11,743 nt of DNA from CAZRZN01 sp964604565 (lineage in GTDB: Bacteria; Pseudomonadota; Alphaproteobacteria; Rhodobacterales; Rhodobacteraceae): positions 1 through 11,743 of the forward strand of contig CAZRZN010000123.1 of the NCBI GenBank assembly GCA_964604565.1, in the 5' to 3' direction. Numbering within the stretch: position 1 is the stretch's first letter; each line of letters starts with the position of its first letter. A model generated the notes under the pieces. That model saw only the letters and a list, made by a program, of their open reading frames with translations. It did no database searches and was not told the origin of the DNA. Of the stretch, positions 1-6,028 are shown piece by piece. The position numbers and the translations under genes were made by a program.

Positions 1-571
1 GGTAGGTGGCGTAGTAGATGAACTTGGGCCGGAAGTAGGTGTATTTCTTCTTCTGCGTCAGGAACCCGAGGTTCACAGCGACGCCCGCCTCGCGCAGCGC
101 GTCGTTGATGAATCCGGCATGCCGCGCCTCGTCCCGCGCCATGAGCTGGAACAACTGGGTGATGTCCTTGTTGTTGCCGCGGCGCTTCATTTCCTTGTAG
201 AGCACGCATCCCGAAAATTCGGCGGTGCAGGAGGAGATCAGGAAATCGATGAATTCCTTTTTCAGCCCCGGCTCCATGTTTTCCCAGTCTACGTGGTCCC
301 AGTCCTCGTTCTTCTTGAAATGGCCCTTGTTGGGGTCGGCGACCATCTGCGCGATCAGCTCGTCCCACTCGGCGCGGATGCCATCGACGTTGATCGAATC
401 CAGCTCGTCGAAATCGGTGGTGTAGAAGCGCGGGGTCAGCAGCGTGTTCTGCATCGCCACGTCGGTGGCAGACTTGCTGTCGAACTTTGCCTGCTCCTCC
501 TGGATGGCCAGACCTTCTTCGGCAGTTTTGGCATCGGCGGAATGGGTCGCCTGAATGTTCTGGACGTTCAT
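1..571 (-). CDS. acsF: AcsF, aerobic Mg-protoporphyrin IX monomethyl ester cyclase (5' part, runs off left edge)
   Basis: Diiron oxidative cyclase that forms the isocyclic E ring, converting Mg-protoporphyrin IX monomethyl ester to protochlorophyllide with O2. It acts after BchM and before DPOR. I translated the first 190 residues; the family is about 350 residues, so roughly the C-terminal half lies outside the window. Visible features are the ferritin-like diiron pieces: Glu118 in a TAEFSGC context and the RDEARH helix with Glu148-x-x-His151, followed by a KKKYTYFRPKFIYYATY stretch typical of AcsF. The ATG at 571 overlaps the stop of the upstream 98-aa gene (ATGA) and is preceded by GAGGTGA, so translation is probably coupled. 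The first ~40 residues are Ala/Gln/Glu-rich and variable, as is usual. Family assignment is firm; regulation cannot be judged here. Confidence 0.96.
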   Translation of the reverse strand, partial: MNVQNIQATHSADAKTAEEGLAIQEEQAKFDSKSATDVAMQNTLLTPRFYTTDFDELDSINVDGIRAEWDELIAQMVADPNKGHFKKNEDWDHVDWENMEPGLKKEFIDFLISSCTAEFSGCVLYKEMKRRGNNKDITQLFQLMARDEARHAGFINDALREAGVAVNLGFLTQKKKYTYFRPKFIYYATY

Positions 572-864
572 AGCTTCACCTCGTCGGAGAAGGAGAATTC
601 GCACAGTTCCATGACCTCGAGATCGCCGGTCATGCGGGTCCAGAGGCGTTCCAGCTTGCTGGCGCGCACGATGATCGCCTCGCGGTCCTCTGACACGATC
701 TCGCCGAACGGCGCCATGATCTCGGGGCCTTTGACCTGAACCTCGTCACCGGGATAGATCACCGCCCCGTTGTTGAAGCGCACATGCGCATGCAGGCTTT
801 CGAATTTGTGGCTGATCTCGACGGTGCAGGGCGCCCTCTCGATCTCGCGTGTCAGTAGTCCCAT
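568..864 (-). CDS. Uncharacterised 98-residue protein of the puhC-acsF interval
   Basis: Soluble 98-residue protein with no signal peptide or membrane segment and no name I can assign with confidence. It begins MGLLTREIERAPC and has a likely beta-rich core. The segment at about 30-55 (FNNGAVIYPGDEVQVKGPEI) resembles a small barrel (SH3/OB-like) loop, followed by a charged strand/helix region (EIVSEDREAIIVRASKLERL). Two cysteines lie at 13 and 88 without a CxxC pair. The start at 864 follows the puhC stop by 20 nt with an AGGA-type ribosome site upstream, and the stop overlaps the acsF ATG by 4 nt (ATGA). From memory, a small protein of this size occupies this position in related photosynthesis gene clusters. 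The coupling to acsF suggests a role in the cyclase step or in pigment-protein assembly; that role is inference only. Confidence 0.85.
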   Translation of the reverse strand: MGLLTREIERAPCTVEISHKFESLHAHVRFNNGAVIYPGDEVQVKGPEIMAPFGEIVSEDREAIIVRASKLERLWTRMTGDLEVMELCEFSFSDEVKL

Positions 865-884
865 GGTCCTATTCCTTTTGGCTA

Positions 885-1409
885 TCAGGGTAGGGGTCGC
901 GCAGACGGGTCCACAGTCCGGTTTTCCACCGGTGCGGTGCGCTGTTTTGCCAGCAGCTTGGCGAAAGCCGCGGCGTTCTTTTCACCGAATCCCATCAGAT
1001 CGGCGCTCCACCCCGTTGAGGGGTCGATGATGGCCATACGGCCATTTTCGTAGGCTTGCAGAAGGACCGGGCCCTCCGGGGGCAGGTCGGTCCGGCCGCG
1101 TTCGAACAGGATGACGCGGTGCACCCCGGCAATGAATCCACCCTCTTCGGGGCTCAGGTCCACCAGCAGCGCGCCGGTGTCGTCCATCACCTGCGCCGCG
1201 CCCGACATGTCACTTTCAAGATACAGCATGCTCTGCGTTTTCAGCGGCGAGATCGGCGGCTGCGATTCGAGCGGGCGTCTTGTCGTCACCGACCAGGTGG
1301 TCAGCGCCAGCGTGGACAGCACCAGCGCCAGCATGGCGCGGACCATCAGGCGCGGCACGCGGTTCGCCTCGGCAGAGCGGAGGGGGGGGACTGGGTCGAT
1401 CGCGGTCAT
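885..1409 (-). CDS. puhC: PuhC, photosynthetic complex assembly protein
   Basis: Single-span membrane protein needed for efficient assembly of the reaction centre-LH1 core in Rhodobacter relatives. The product is 174 residues, the usual size. It has a short cytoplasmic N terminus, one hydrophobic segment at about 21-43 ending in TTWSV, then a periplasmic domain with the family-like stretch DLSPEEGGFIAGVHRVILF (about 84-102) and YENGRMAIIDPSTGW (about 120-134). The reading frame stays open far upstream into puhB, but the ATG at 1409 lies 16 nt after the puhB stop, has a GGAG site upstream and gives a normal-length N terminus, so I chose it. A run of eight C (sense strand) falls in codons 7-10. 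It lies downstream of puhB and upstream of the unnamed 98-aa gene. Confidence 0.93.
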   Translation of the reverse strand: MTAIDPVPPLRSAEANRVPRLMVRAMLALVLSTLALTTWSVTTRRPLESQPPISPLKTQSMLYLESDMSGAAQVMDDTGALLVDLSPEEGGFIAGVHRVILFERGRTDLPPEGPVLLQAYENGRMAIIDPSTGWSADLMGFGEKNAAAFAKLLAKQRTAPVENRTVDPSARPLP

Positions 1410-1425
1410 GATACGCTCCGTCGGG

Positions 1426-2052
1426 TCATTCTGCGGCCATGGCGGCACGCGCCACCGCAGGCATCTCATCGGACTGGCCCACGCGTTCCTCGGCATGGAT
1501 GGCCAGCAACTGTGCCACGCGCTTTGCATCGGGAATGCAGCGCAGGGCCGGCTGTGTGGTGAAGTGCCAAGGGCGAACATGTGGCCAGCATACAAGATAA
1601 GACAGCCGTGTCTCGCCCAACGTTTTGAAGGCGATGGTGCCGGTGCCATCCTTGCGCTGGTCCAGATCGGCGCTGGCAATCTGCGAGTAGGGAATGTTCA
1701 GCGTCACGGTCAGGGCGGCGCCGATGCGCATGGCGACGCGGCGGTTGGTGATCGTGTAAACGGTGCAGCGGGCCTGCACCCAGGCGCTGAAGGCCAGCAG
1801 TGCGGCCACGATCGCACCCATGATCACAAAGGGCAGCGAGGCGGCCATGGCCTGCACCAGCGGCATCTGGTCGATAACGGTGACAAACCGCCAGAGCGTG
1901 AGAAAGGCGAAGTATCCCATCACCCACCAAAACCCCAGCGAAGCCTTGGTCAGCGCCCACCAGTCGGGTTTGCCCTGCCAGAGGATATGCTCCCCTTCCG
2001 GGGGAACCTCGGGAAGTCCCTTGATGGGTTCTACTGCGAAATCGTCATGCAT
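1426..2052 (-). CDS. puhB: PuhB, reaction-centre assembly protein
   Basis: Inner-membrane factor that assists reaction-centre assembly in purple bacteria. The product is 208 residues. The N-terminal domain carries EHILWQGKPDWWAL (about 21-34). Two clear membrane segments lie at about 38-60 and 71-93, followed by a PH-like domain (YTITNRRVAMRIGAALTVTLNIPYSQI from about 99) and the family-like CWPHVRPW (155-162). The C-terminal tail is Ala/Glu-rich. The start at 2052 has AGGAG six nt upstream. It follows puhA by 63 nt, and that gap contains a strong hairpin. It is probably made from the same transcript as puhA but at a lower level. The family call rests on motifs, length and position together. 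Confidence 0.95.
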   Translation of the reverse strand: MHDDFAVEPIKGLPEVPPEGEHILWQGKPDWWALTKASLGFWWVMGYFAFLTLWRFVTVIDQMPLVQAMAASLPFVIMGAIVAALLAFSAWVQARCTVYTITNRRVAMRIGAALTVTLNIPYSQIASADLDQRKDGTGTIAFKTLGETRLSYLVCWPHVRPWHFTTQPALRCIPDAKRVAQLLAIHAEERVGQSDEMPAVARAAMAAE

Positions 2053-2083
2053 TGCCGTCTCCTGGCGCGTCGTCGTTCCGGGC

Positions 2084-2108
2084 CGCCCCCGCCACCGCGG
2101 CGGGGGCG
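2084..2108 (-). promoter_or_regulatory. GC-rich intercistronic hairpin between puhA and puhB
   Basis: This is a perfect 10-bp inverted repeat: CGCCCCCGCC at 2084-2093 and GGCGGGGGCG at 2099-2108, with a 5-nt loop. In the mRNA it lies directly after the puhA stop (2116) and ends about 30 nt before the puhB start. No U-run follows on the minus strand, so it is a poor intrinsic terminator. A more likely role is to block 3' exonucleases and stabilise the puhA message relative to puhBC, as hairpins do in the Rhodobacter puf operon. The structure is seen; the function is inferred. Confidence 0.6.
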
Positions 2109-2115
2109 TGCGGGA

Positions 2116-2886
2116 TTACAGTTGCGGCTCAAGCCGGTCCTTGGAGGCGTAGAGATACCCGCCGCCGTAGTAGCCGGAGACCTTGTCTTCCTCCAGCTTG
2201 GTGATCTGGCTGTCGCTGGCGATCTTGGGCACTTCGTCGAATTGATGCGCGAAGATCGACTTGACGATGACCTTCTGGCCCCAGATGCGCGCCATGGTCA
2301 TCGGCACCAGCCGTGTGCTGCCGTCGCTGTCGAGCTTGTATTCCAGATAGCGAACCATCTGCTCGGGCTCGTCGACCCACATATCCGTGACCATGCCGAC
2401 CACTTCGCCGTCGCCGGAAATCAGCGGCAGACCGCGGGGGTCGCGCCCGCCGGCGTGGTAAAAGCTTTCGAGTTTCGCCATGGGCACGATCTTGGGGTGG
2501 CCCTTTGCGTCCAGTTCCGCCTCGTCGCGGCGCGGCGCCCAGGACGCGGGGCCGACCCCGTCCACCAGCGGGTTGCCGGTCGGATCAAAGGGGAAACCGT
2601 TTGCGACGGCGGTCCGCGCCAGCGCGATGCTGTCATTGGGCCGGTCGGGCGCCTGACCCGAAGGAACGGTCAGCTCACCGCGGCCATGCGGCAGCAGAAA
2701 TGTCTTGTCTTCCGGCACCGGAAACAGCCCCTGATTGGCGGCCTCGTTGCCCTCTTCGTCGACCAGCGGGAAGCCTTCGCGCATGTTCTCGCGCTGGATG
2801 TAGAAGATCAGCAGGGCAAAGAAGACCCAGAACAGCCAGAGCGACAGGCTGGCGAGGTCGAAGTTACCGAAGAAGGGTTGTGACAT
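2116..2886 (-). CDS. puhA: PuhA, photosynthetic reaction centre H subunit
   Basis: H subunit of the type II reaction centre. It caps the L/M subunits on the cytoplasmic side and helps deliver protons to QB. The product is 256 residues, close to the usual 255-260. The N terminus GNFDLASLSLWLFWVFF leads into a single membrane helix (about 9-31) and the family signature RENMREGFPL (32-41). The cytoplasmic beta-rich domain contains GLPLISGDGEVVGMVTDMWVD (152-172) and RYLEYKL, whose Glu182 aligns by eye with the proton-pathway Glu173 of Rhodobacter sphaeroides. The C-terminal EEDKVSGYYGGGYLYAS (232-248) is diagnostic. The ATG at 2886 has GGAGGA upstream and lies 19 nt after lhaA. In Rhodobacter a puhA promoter lies inside upstream coding sequence; I could not identify one here. 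Confidence 0.98.
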   Translation of the reverse strand: MSQPFFGNFDLASLSLWLFWVFFALLIFYIQRENMREGFPLVDEEGNEAANQGLFPVPEDKTFLLPHGRGELTVPSGQAPDRPNDSIALARTAVANGFPFDPTGNPLVDGVGPASWAPRRDEAELDAKGHPKIVPMAKLESFYHAGGRDPRGLPLISGDGEVVGMVTDMWVDEPEQMVRYLEYKLDSDGSTRLVPMTMARIWGQKVIVKSIFAHQFDEVPKIASDSQITKLEEDKVSGYYGGGYLYASKDRLEPQL

Positions 2887-2905
2887 GGGAATGTCCTCCA
2901 GTCTG

Positions 2906-4348
2906 TCAGGTCGGGAAATCGGCGAGGCCGATCCGGGTTTCTGTTTGAGTGAAACGGGTTGTCCGTGAAGCGCGCCGGCTGACGAGCGGGCCGAGCGCGA
3001 TGAGCGTCAGAAAGATCAGGCCGATTTCGGCATGATAGACAAACGAATAGCCGGTCGCGGGGGTTGCCATCGGCTCTCCCCATGCGCCGGAGAGCGCGAC
3101 GGCATTGACGCTGTCGCGCAGGGACCCGCCGATGGCGATGGCAAGCCCGCCCGCCGTGGCCTGCGCGGCGCCCCATGCGCCCAGCGCCAGACCGCGCCCG
3201 GCGATCCCGTCCGATGGCATGGTCATCGCCGCCGTCAGGGTCGCGACGGAAAACAGGCCGCCGCCGAAGCCGATCAGCGATGCCCCCGCAAAGAACAGCA
3301 CGGGCGAGTTCAGAGGCGCGGCGAAGATCACCGCCGAAAAGGCCACCAGCCCGGCCAGCAGGGCGAAACCGCCCATCCGGTAAGGGTTGGCCTGCAAGCC
3401 CAGAAGCCGCGCGGCAAGCGCAAAGCCGACCAGCGCACCGGCGGCCCACATCGCCGTCAGCAGCGTGGTAGAAGACACCGACAGGCCAAGGATCTCGCCG
3501 CCATAGGGTTCCAGCAGGACATCCTGCATGTTGAAGGCCATCGTCCCGATGAACACGACGACCAGCAGGCGCCCCGCCTCGCCGCCATTGGTCAGATCCG
3601 CCCAGGCATCACGGAACAGCGGGCGCGGCGCCTCGCGTTCCGCCCTGGACATTGGTCGGACCCTTTCTTGCTGCCACAGCGCGATCAGGTTCAGGACGAT
3701 GCCCGCGACCGCGGCACCCTGCACCACACGGATCAGGCCGATGGGCGTGAAATCCCGCAGCAGCCAGCCGATGACGATGGCGGAAATGCCCATGCCCACA
3801 AGGAACATGACATACAGCAGGGCCACGACGCGCGGGCGGGTCTCATCCGTCGCGCGGTCGGCGGCCAGCGCGAGGCCGGCGGTCTGGGTCATGTGCATGC
3901 CCAGTCCCGTCATCAGAAAGGCCAGCCCGGCCAGCACTTCGCCCGCGAAGGGCACATCGTGGACCGTATTGCCCTCCAGCACCAGAAGCGCCATGGGCAT
4001 CACCGCCAGCCCGCCCATCTGCCAAAGCGACCCGAACCACAGGTAGGGGATACGCTTCCAGCCGATGGCGCTGCGGTGCGTGTCGCTGCGGAAGCCCAGC
4101 AGTGCGCGGAACGGTGCGATCAGCACAGGCAAGGCGATCATCACTGCGACCAGCGTCGCGGCAAGGCTCATCTCTACGATCATCACGCGGTTCAAGGTGC
4201 CCAGCAGCATGACCGCCGCCATCCCGACGGAGACCTGAAACAGCGACAGCCTCAAAAGCTGCCCCAGTGGCAGGTCTGCGCTCGCGGCATCCGAGAAGGG
4301 CAGGAACCGGGTCGAGATACTCTTGATCTGCGCCTTGCCGACAATCAT
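2906..4348 (-). CDS. lhaA: LhaA, light-harvesting complex I assembly protein (PucC/LhaA family, MFS-like)
   Basis: Polytopic inner-membrane protein of the BCD/PucC/LhaA group within the major facilitator fold, required for efficient LH1 assembly. It may chaperone antenna peptides or pigments. The product is 480 residues with about 12 hydrophobic segments. The characteristic loop GFRSDTHRSAIGWKRIPYLW lies at 85-104 between helices 2 and 3. A second conserved region, NMQDVLLEPYGGEILGLS, lies in the middle. The frame is open upstream into bchM. I chose the ATG at 4348 (MIVGKAQIKS) because it overlaps the bchM stop as ATGA and gives the expected length. It is followed after 19 nt by puhA, the standard order in purple bacteria. 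Its role is firm at family level; a closer paralogue such as PucC is less likely given the bchM/puhA neighbours. Confidence 0.95.
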   Translation of the reverse strand: MIVGKAQIKSISTRFLPFSDAASADLPLGQLLRLSLFQVSVGMAAVMLLGTLNRVMIVEMSLAATLVAVMIALPVLIAPFRALLGFRSDTHRSAIGWKRIPYLWFGSLWQMGGLAVMPMALLVLEGNTVHDVPFAGEVLAGLAFLMTGLGMHMTQTAGLALAADRATDETRPRVVALLYVMFLVGMGISAIVIGWLLRDFTPIGLIRVVQGAAVAGIVLNLIALWQQERVRPMSRAEREAPRPLFRDAWADLTNGGEAGRLLVVVFIGTMAFNMQDVLLEPYGGEILGLSVSSTTLLTAMWAAGALVGFALAARLLGLQANPYRMGGFALLAGLVAFSAVIFAAPLNSPVLFFAGASLIGFGGGLFSVATLTAAMTMPSDGIAGRGLALGAWGAAQATAGGLAIAIGGSLRDSVNAVALSGAWGEPMATPATGYSFVYHAEIGLIFLTLIALGPLVSRRASRTTRFTQTETRIGLADFPT

Positions 4349-5016
4349 GCCGCGACCTCCAGTGCCTGACTGATATAGAACCCCACGCTGACGCGGCCCA
4401 GATCGCGCACCTCGCCGATGCCGCTCAGGCTGCGGCGGAGGCGCTTCGGGCCCTGCGGGATCATGATCGGCGACCGGTCGGCGCGCGGGAACATCTTGCC
4501 CGCCTGCCACATCGCCATCAGCAGCGGCGTGCGCGGCGGCACGGTGAACACGATGCTGCCGGAGGTGCGCGGGGCCAGGACCTCAAGCGCGCGGCGGATA
4601 TCGGTTTCCGTATAGTAGATCAGGCTGTCCATCGCCATGACATGATCAAAGCGGCCATGTCCTTCGGACAGCATGTCGCCGGCGGCAAAGCTCACGCGCG
4701 ACGCCAGATGCGCCGGCAGGCGGTCCCGCGCGATGGCGATCAGCGAGGGCGAGATGTCCACCGCTACGACCTCCGCGCCCCGCGCGGCCAGTTCGGCCGT
4801 CATCAGGCCGGTGCCGCAGCCCGCATCCAGCACCCGCGCACCGGTCAGGTCATCCGGCAGCGCGCCCATCATCGTGGCGCGCATCCGGTCGCGTCCCTTG
4901 CGCACCGTCTCGCGTATCTTCGAGACGGGCGCATCCGAGGTCAGCCGCTCCCACACCGTGGTCGCGGTGCGGTCGAAATAGGTTTCGACGCGCGCGCGGG
5001 TCGCCTCGTAGCTCAT
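4345..5016 (-). CDS. bchM: BchM, Mg-protoporphyrin IX O-methyltransferase
   Basis: S-adenosylmethionine-dependent enzyme that methylates the C13 propionate of Mg-protoporphyrin IX. It takes product from the Mg-chelatase (BchH) and supplies the cyclase (AcsF). The product is 223 residues. SAM-binding motif I, VLDAGCGTG, is at 62-70, an acidic strand end VAVDIS is at 84-89, and GDMLSEGHGRFDHVMAMDSLIYY lies around 113-135. The C-terminal FYISQALEV is family-like. The ATG at 5016 shares one base with the bchL stop (TGATG). A TTG three bases upstream would add a single residue and seems the poorer choice. The stop overlaps lhaA as ATGA, so bchL, bchM and lhaA appear translationally linked. Confidence 0.96.
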   Translation of the reverse strand: MSYEATRARVETYFDRTATTVWERLTSDAPVSKIRETVRKGRDRMRATMMGALPDDLTGARVLDAGCGTGLMTAELAARGAEVVAVDISPSLIAIARDRLPAHLASRVSFAAGDMLSEGHGRFDHVMAMDSLIYYTETDIRRALEVLAPRTSGSIVFTVPPRTPLLMAMWQAGKMFPRADRSPIMIPQGPKRLRRSLSGIGEVRDLGRVSVGFYISQALEVAA

Positions 5017-5915
5017 CAATCGAATCCCAGAAGTTCAAAGATGTCCCGGTCTTCCATCGGCGCGGGCGCCAGCGGATCGGTGCCGCGCATCAGGGTTTCG
5101 GCCAGCCGCACATATTCCGCGCGGGCCATGACGATGTCTTCTTCGTCGGGCATCTCGAACAGCGTCTTTTTCTTCAGGCGCGACCGGCGGATGGAATCCA
5201 CGTCCGGCATATGCGCGATCCGCTTGAAACCGACGGTGTCGCAGTAACGGTCCACCTCGTTCGTGTCCTTGGACCGGTTCGCGACGCAGCCCGCCAGACG
5301 CACCTTGTAGTTGGAGCTTTTGGCCTGCACGGCGGCGATGATCCGGTTCATCGCGTAGATGCTGTCGAAATCATTGGCGGTGACGATCACGGCGCGATCA
5401 GCGTGCTGCAATGGTGCGGCAAAGCCGCCGCAGACCACATCGCCGAGCACGTCGAAGATCACCACGTCGGTGTCTTCCAGCATGTGATGCTGCTTCAGCA
5501 GCTTCACGGTCTGGCCCACGACATAGCCGCCGCAGCCCGTGCCCGCCGGCGGGCCACCCGCCTCGACACATTTCACGCCACCCCAGCCTTCGGCGACGAA
5601 ATCCTCGGGACGCAGTTCCTCGGGGTGGAAATCCACGCCTTTCAGGATGTCGATCACCGTCGGTTGCAGACGCCCGGTCAGGGTAAAGGTGCTGTCATGC
5701 TTGGGGTCGCAGCCGATCTGCAACACCCGCTTGCCCATCTGGGCAAAGGCCGCCGACAGGTTGGAAGAGGTCGTCGACTTGCCGATCCCCCCCTTGCCGT
5801 AGACTGCAAAGACCTGCGCGCCCTCGATCTTCATCGAGCCGTCCTGATGCACCTGCACCGAACCTTCGCCATCCTGACCGCGCGTCAGCTGTGGGATATC
5901 GTCTCTCGGGCTCAT
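5016..5915 (-). CDS. bchL: BchL, ATP-binding [4Fe-4S] protein of dark-operative protochlorophyllide reductase
   Basis: NifH-like homodimeric reductase that hands electrons to the BchNB catalytic component, with ATP hydrolysis, for D-ring reduction of protochlorophyllide. The product is 299 residues, the normal length. The P-loop YGKGGIGKST lies at 39-48, GCDPKHDST at 68-76, and the two cluster cysteines are Cys128 (GTGCGG) and Cys162 (VVCGGF). The ATG at 5915 was preferred over earlier in-frame codons because GGAGGA sits four nt upstream and the first residues match the known Rhodobacter N terminus, including DGEGSVQVH (15-23). That acidic N-terminal tail is reported to be autoinhibitory in R. 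sphaeroides BchL. The start overlaps the stop of a 38-codon ORF. The cluster is O2-sensitive. Confidence 0.98.
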   Translation of the reverse strand: MSPRDDIPQLTRGQDGEGSVQVHQDGSMKIEGAQVFAVYGKGGIGKSTTSSNLSAAFAQMGKRVLQIGCDPKHDSTFTLTGRLQPTVIDILKGVDFHPEELRPEDFVAEGWGGVKCVEAGGPPAGTGCGGYVVGQTVKLLKQHHMLEDTDVVIFDVLGDVVCGGFAAPLQHADRAVIVTANDFDSIYAMNRIIAAVQAKSSNYKVRLAGCVANRSKDTNEVDRYCDTVGFKRIAHMPDVDSIRRSRLKKKTLFEMPDEEDIVMARAEYVRLAETLMRGTDPLAPAPMEDRDIFELLGFD

Positions 5916-6028
5916 GAGTTCCTCCAATAGAGGCGGATCGCCTCTGATTTCTTCTGTCCGGACACACCCTTGGGGTGCAGGGCGTGTGCCCCGGTCCGGT
6001 CTTGGCGTTGTGGGTTTTGCATGGTCAT
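5912..6028 (-). CDS. Possible 38-codon small ORF bridging bchH and bchL
   Basis: The ORF starts at an ATG overlapping the bchH stop (ATGA at 6028-6025) and ends at a TGA overlapping the bchL ATG (ATGA at 5915-5912), so it fills the whole 109-nt gap in one frame. The predicted peptide has 38 residues and is polar and basic: it starts MTMQNPQRQDR, continues with HALHPKG and ends IRLYWRNS. No membrane segment, cysteine or known motif is visible. By my count 27 of 38 third positions are G or C, which neither proves nor excludes coding. It has no clear ribosome site of its own and would depend on re-initiation after bchH. It could be a real small protein, a coupling device that moves ribosomes from bchH to bchL, or chance. 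Homologous conservation would decide. Confidence 0.3.
   Translation of the reverse strand: MTMQNPQRQDRTGAHALHPKGVSGQKKSEAIRLYWRNS
5920..5925 (-). promoter_or_regulatory. Shine-Dalgarno site of bchL
   Basis: GGAGGA lies four nt before the ATG at 5915. It decides the bchL start against longer in-frame alternatives. The site lies inside the last codons (TGG AGG AAC TCA) of the small ORF that bridges bchH and bchL, so ribosomes finishing that ORF would cover it. Confidence 0.75.
5955..5977. repeat. Palindrome and adjoining small stem in the bchH-bchL gap
   Basis: TGTCCGGACA at 5955-5964 is a perfect 10-bp palindrome. It is followed immediately by CACCC-TTG-GGGTG at 5965-5977, a 5-bp stem with a 3-nt loop. 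Both lie in the largest intercistronic gap and inside the small bridging ORF. They could form RNA structure upstream of the bchL ribosome site or serve as a protein-binding dyad. There is no direct support for either role. Confidence 0.35.

Noticed and set aside
119..739. 206-codon plus-strand ORF opposite acsF and the 98-aa gene
   Set aside because: It is antisense to acsF and the coupled upstream gene and has no motif.
2084..2108. Intrinsic terminator after puhA
   Set aside because: The hairpin is strong but no U-run follows it on the minus strand, and puhB continues closely, so I call it an intercistronic hairpin instead.
1111..2883. 590-codon plus-strand ORF opposite puhC, puhB and puhA
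   Set aside because: It is antisense to three recognised genes, with no plausible domain and composition typical of a shadow frame.
2887..4348. PpsR/CrtJ-type TGT-N12-ACA sites or a puhA promoter inside lhaA
   Set aside because: I scanned lhaA and the short gaps by eye and found no exact match. The scan is not rigorous and related promoters can be degenerate, so I report none.
3032..4369. 445-codon plus-strand ORF opposite lhaA
   Set aside because: The product is Gln/Arg/His-rich without hydrophobic or catalytic patterns, and it mirrors lhaA codon bias.
4349..4510. Longer in-frame LhaA start inside bchM
   Set aside because: The added 54 residues are Pro/Arg/Gly-rich shadow sequence; the ATGA overlap at 4348 gives the normal protein.
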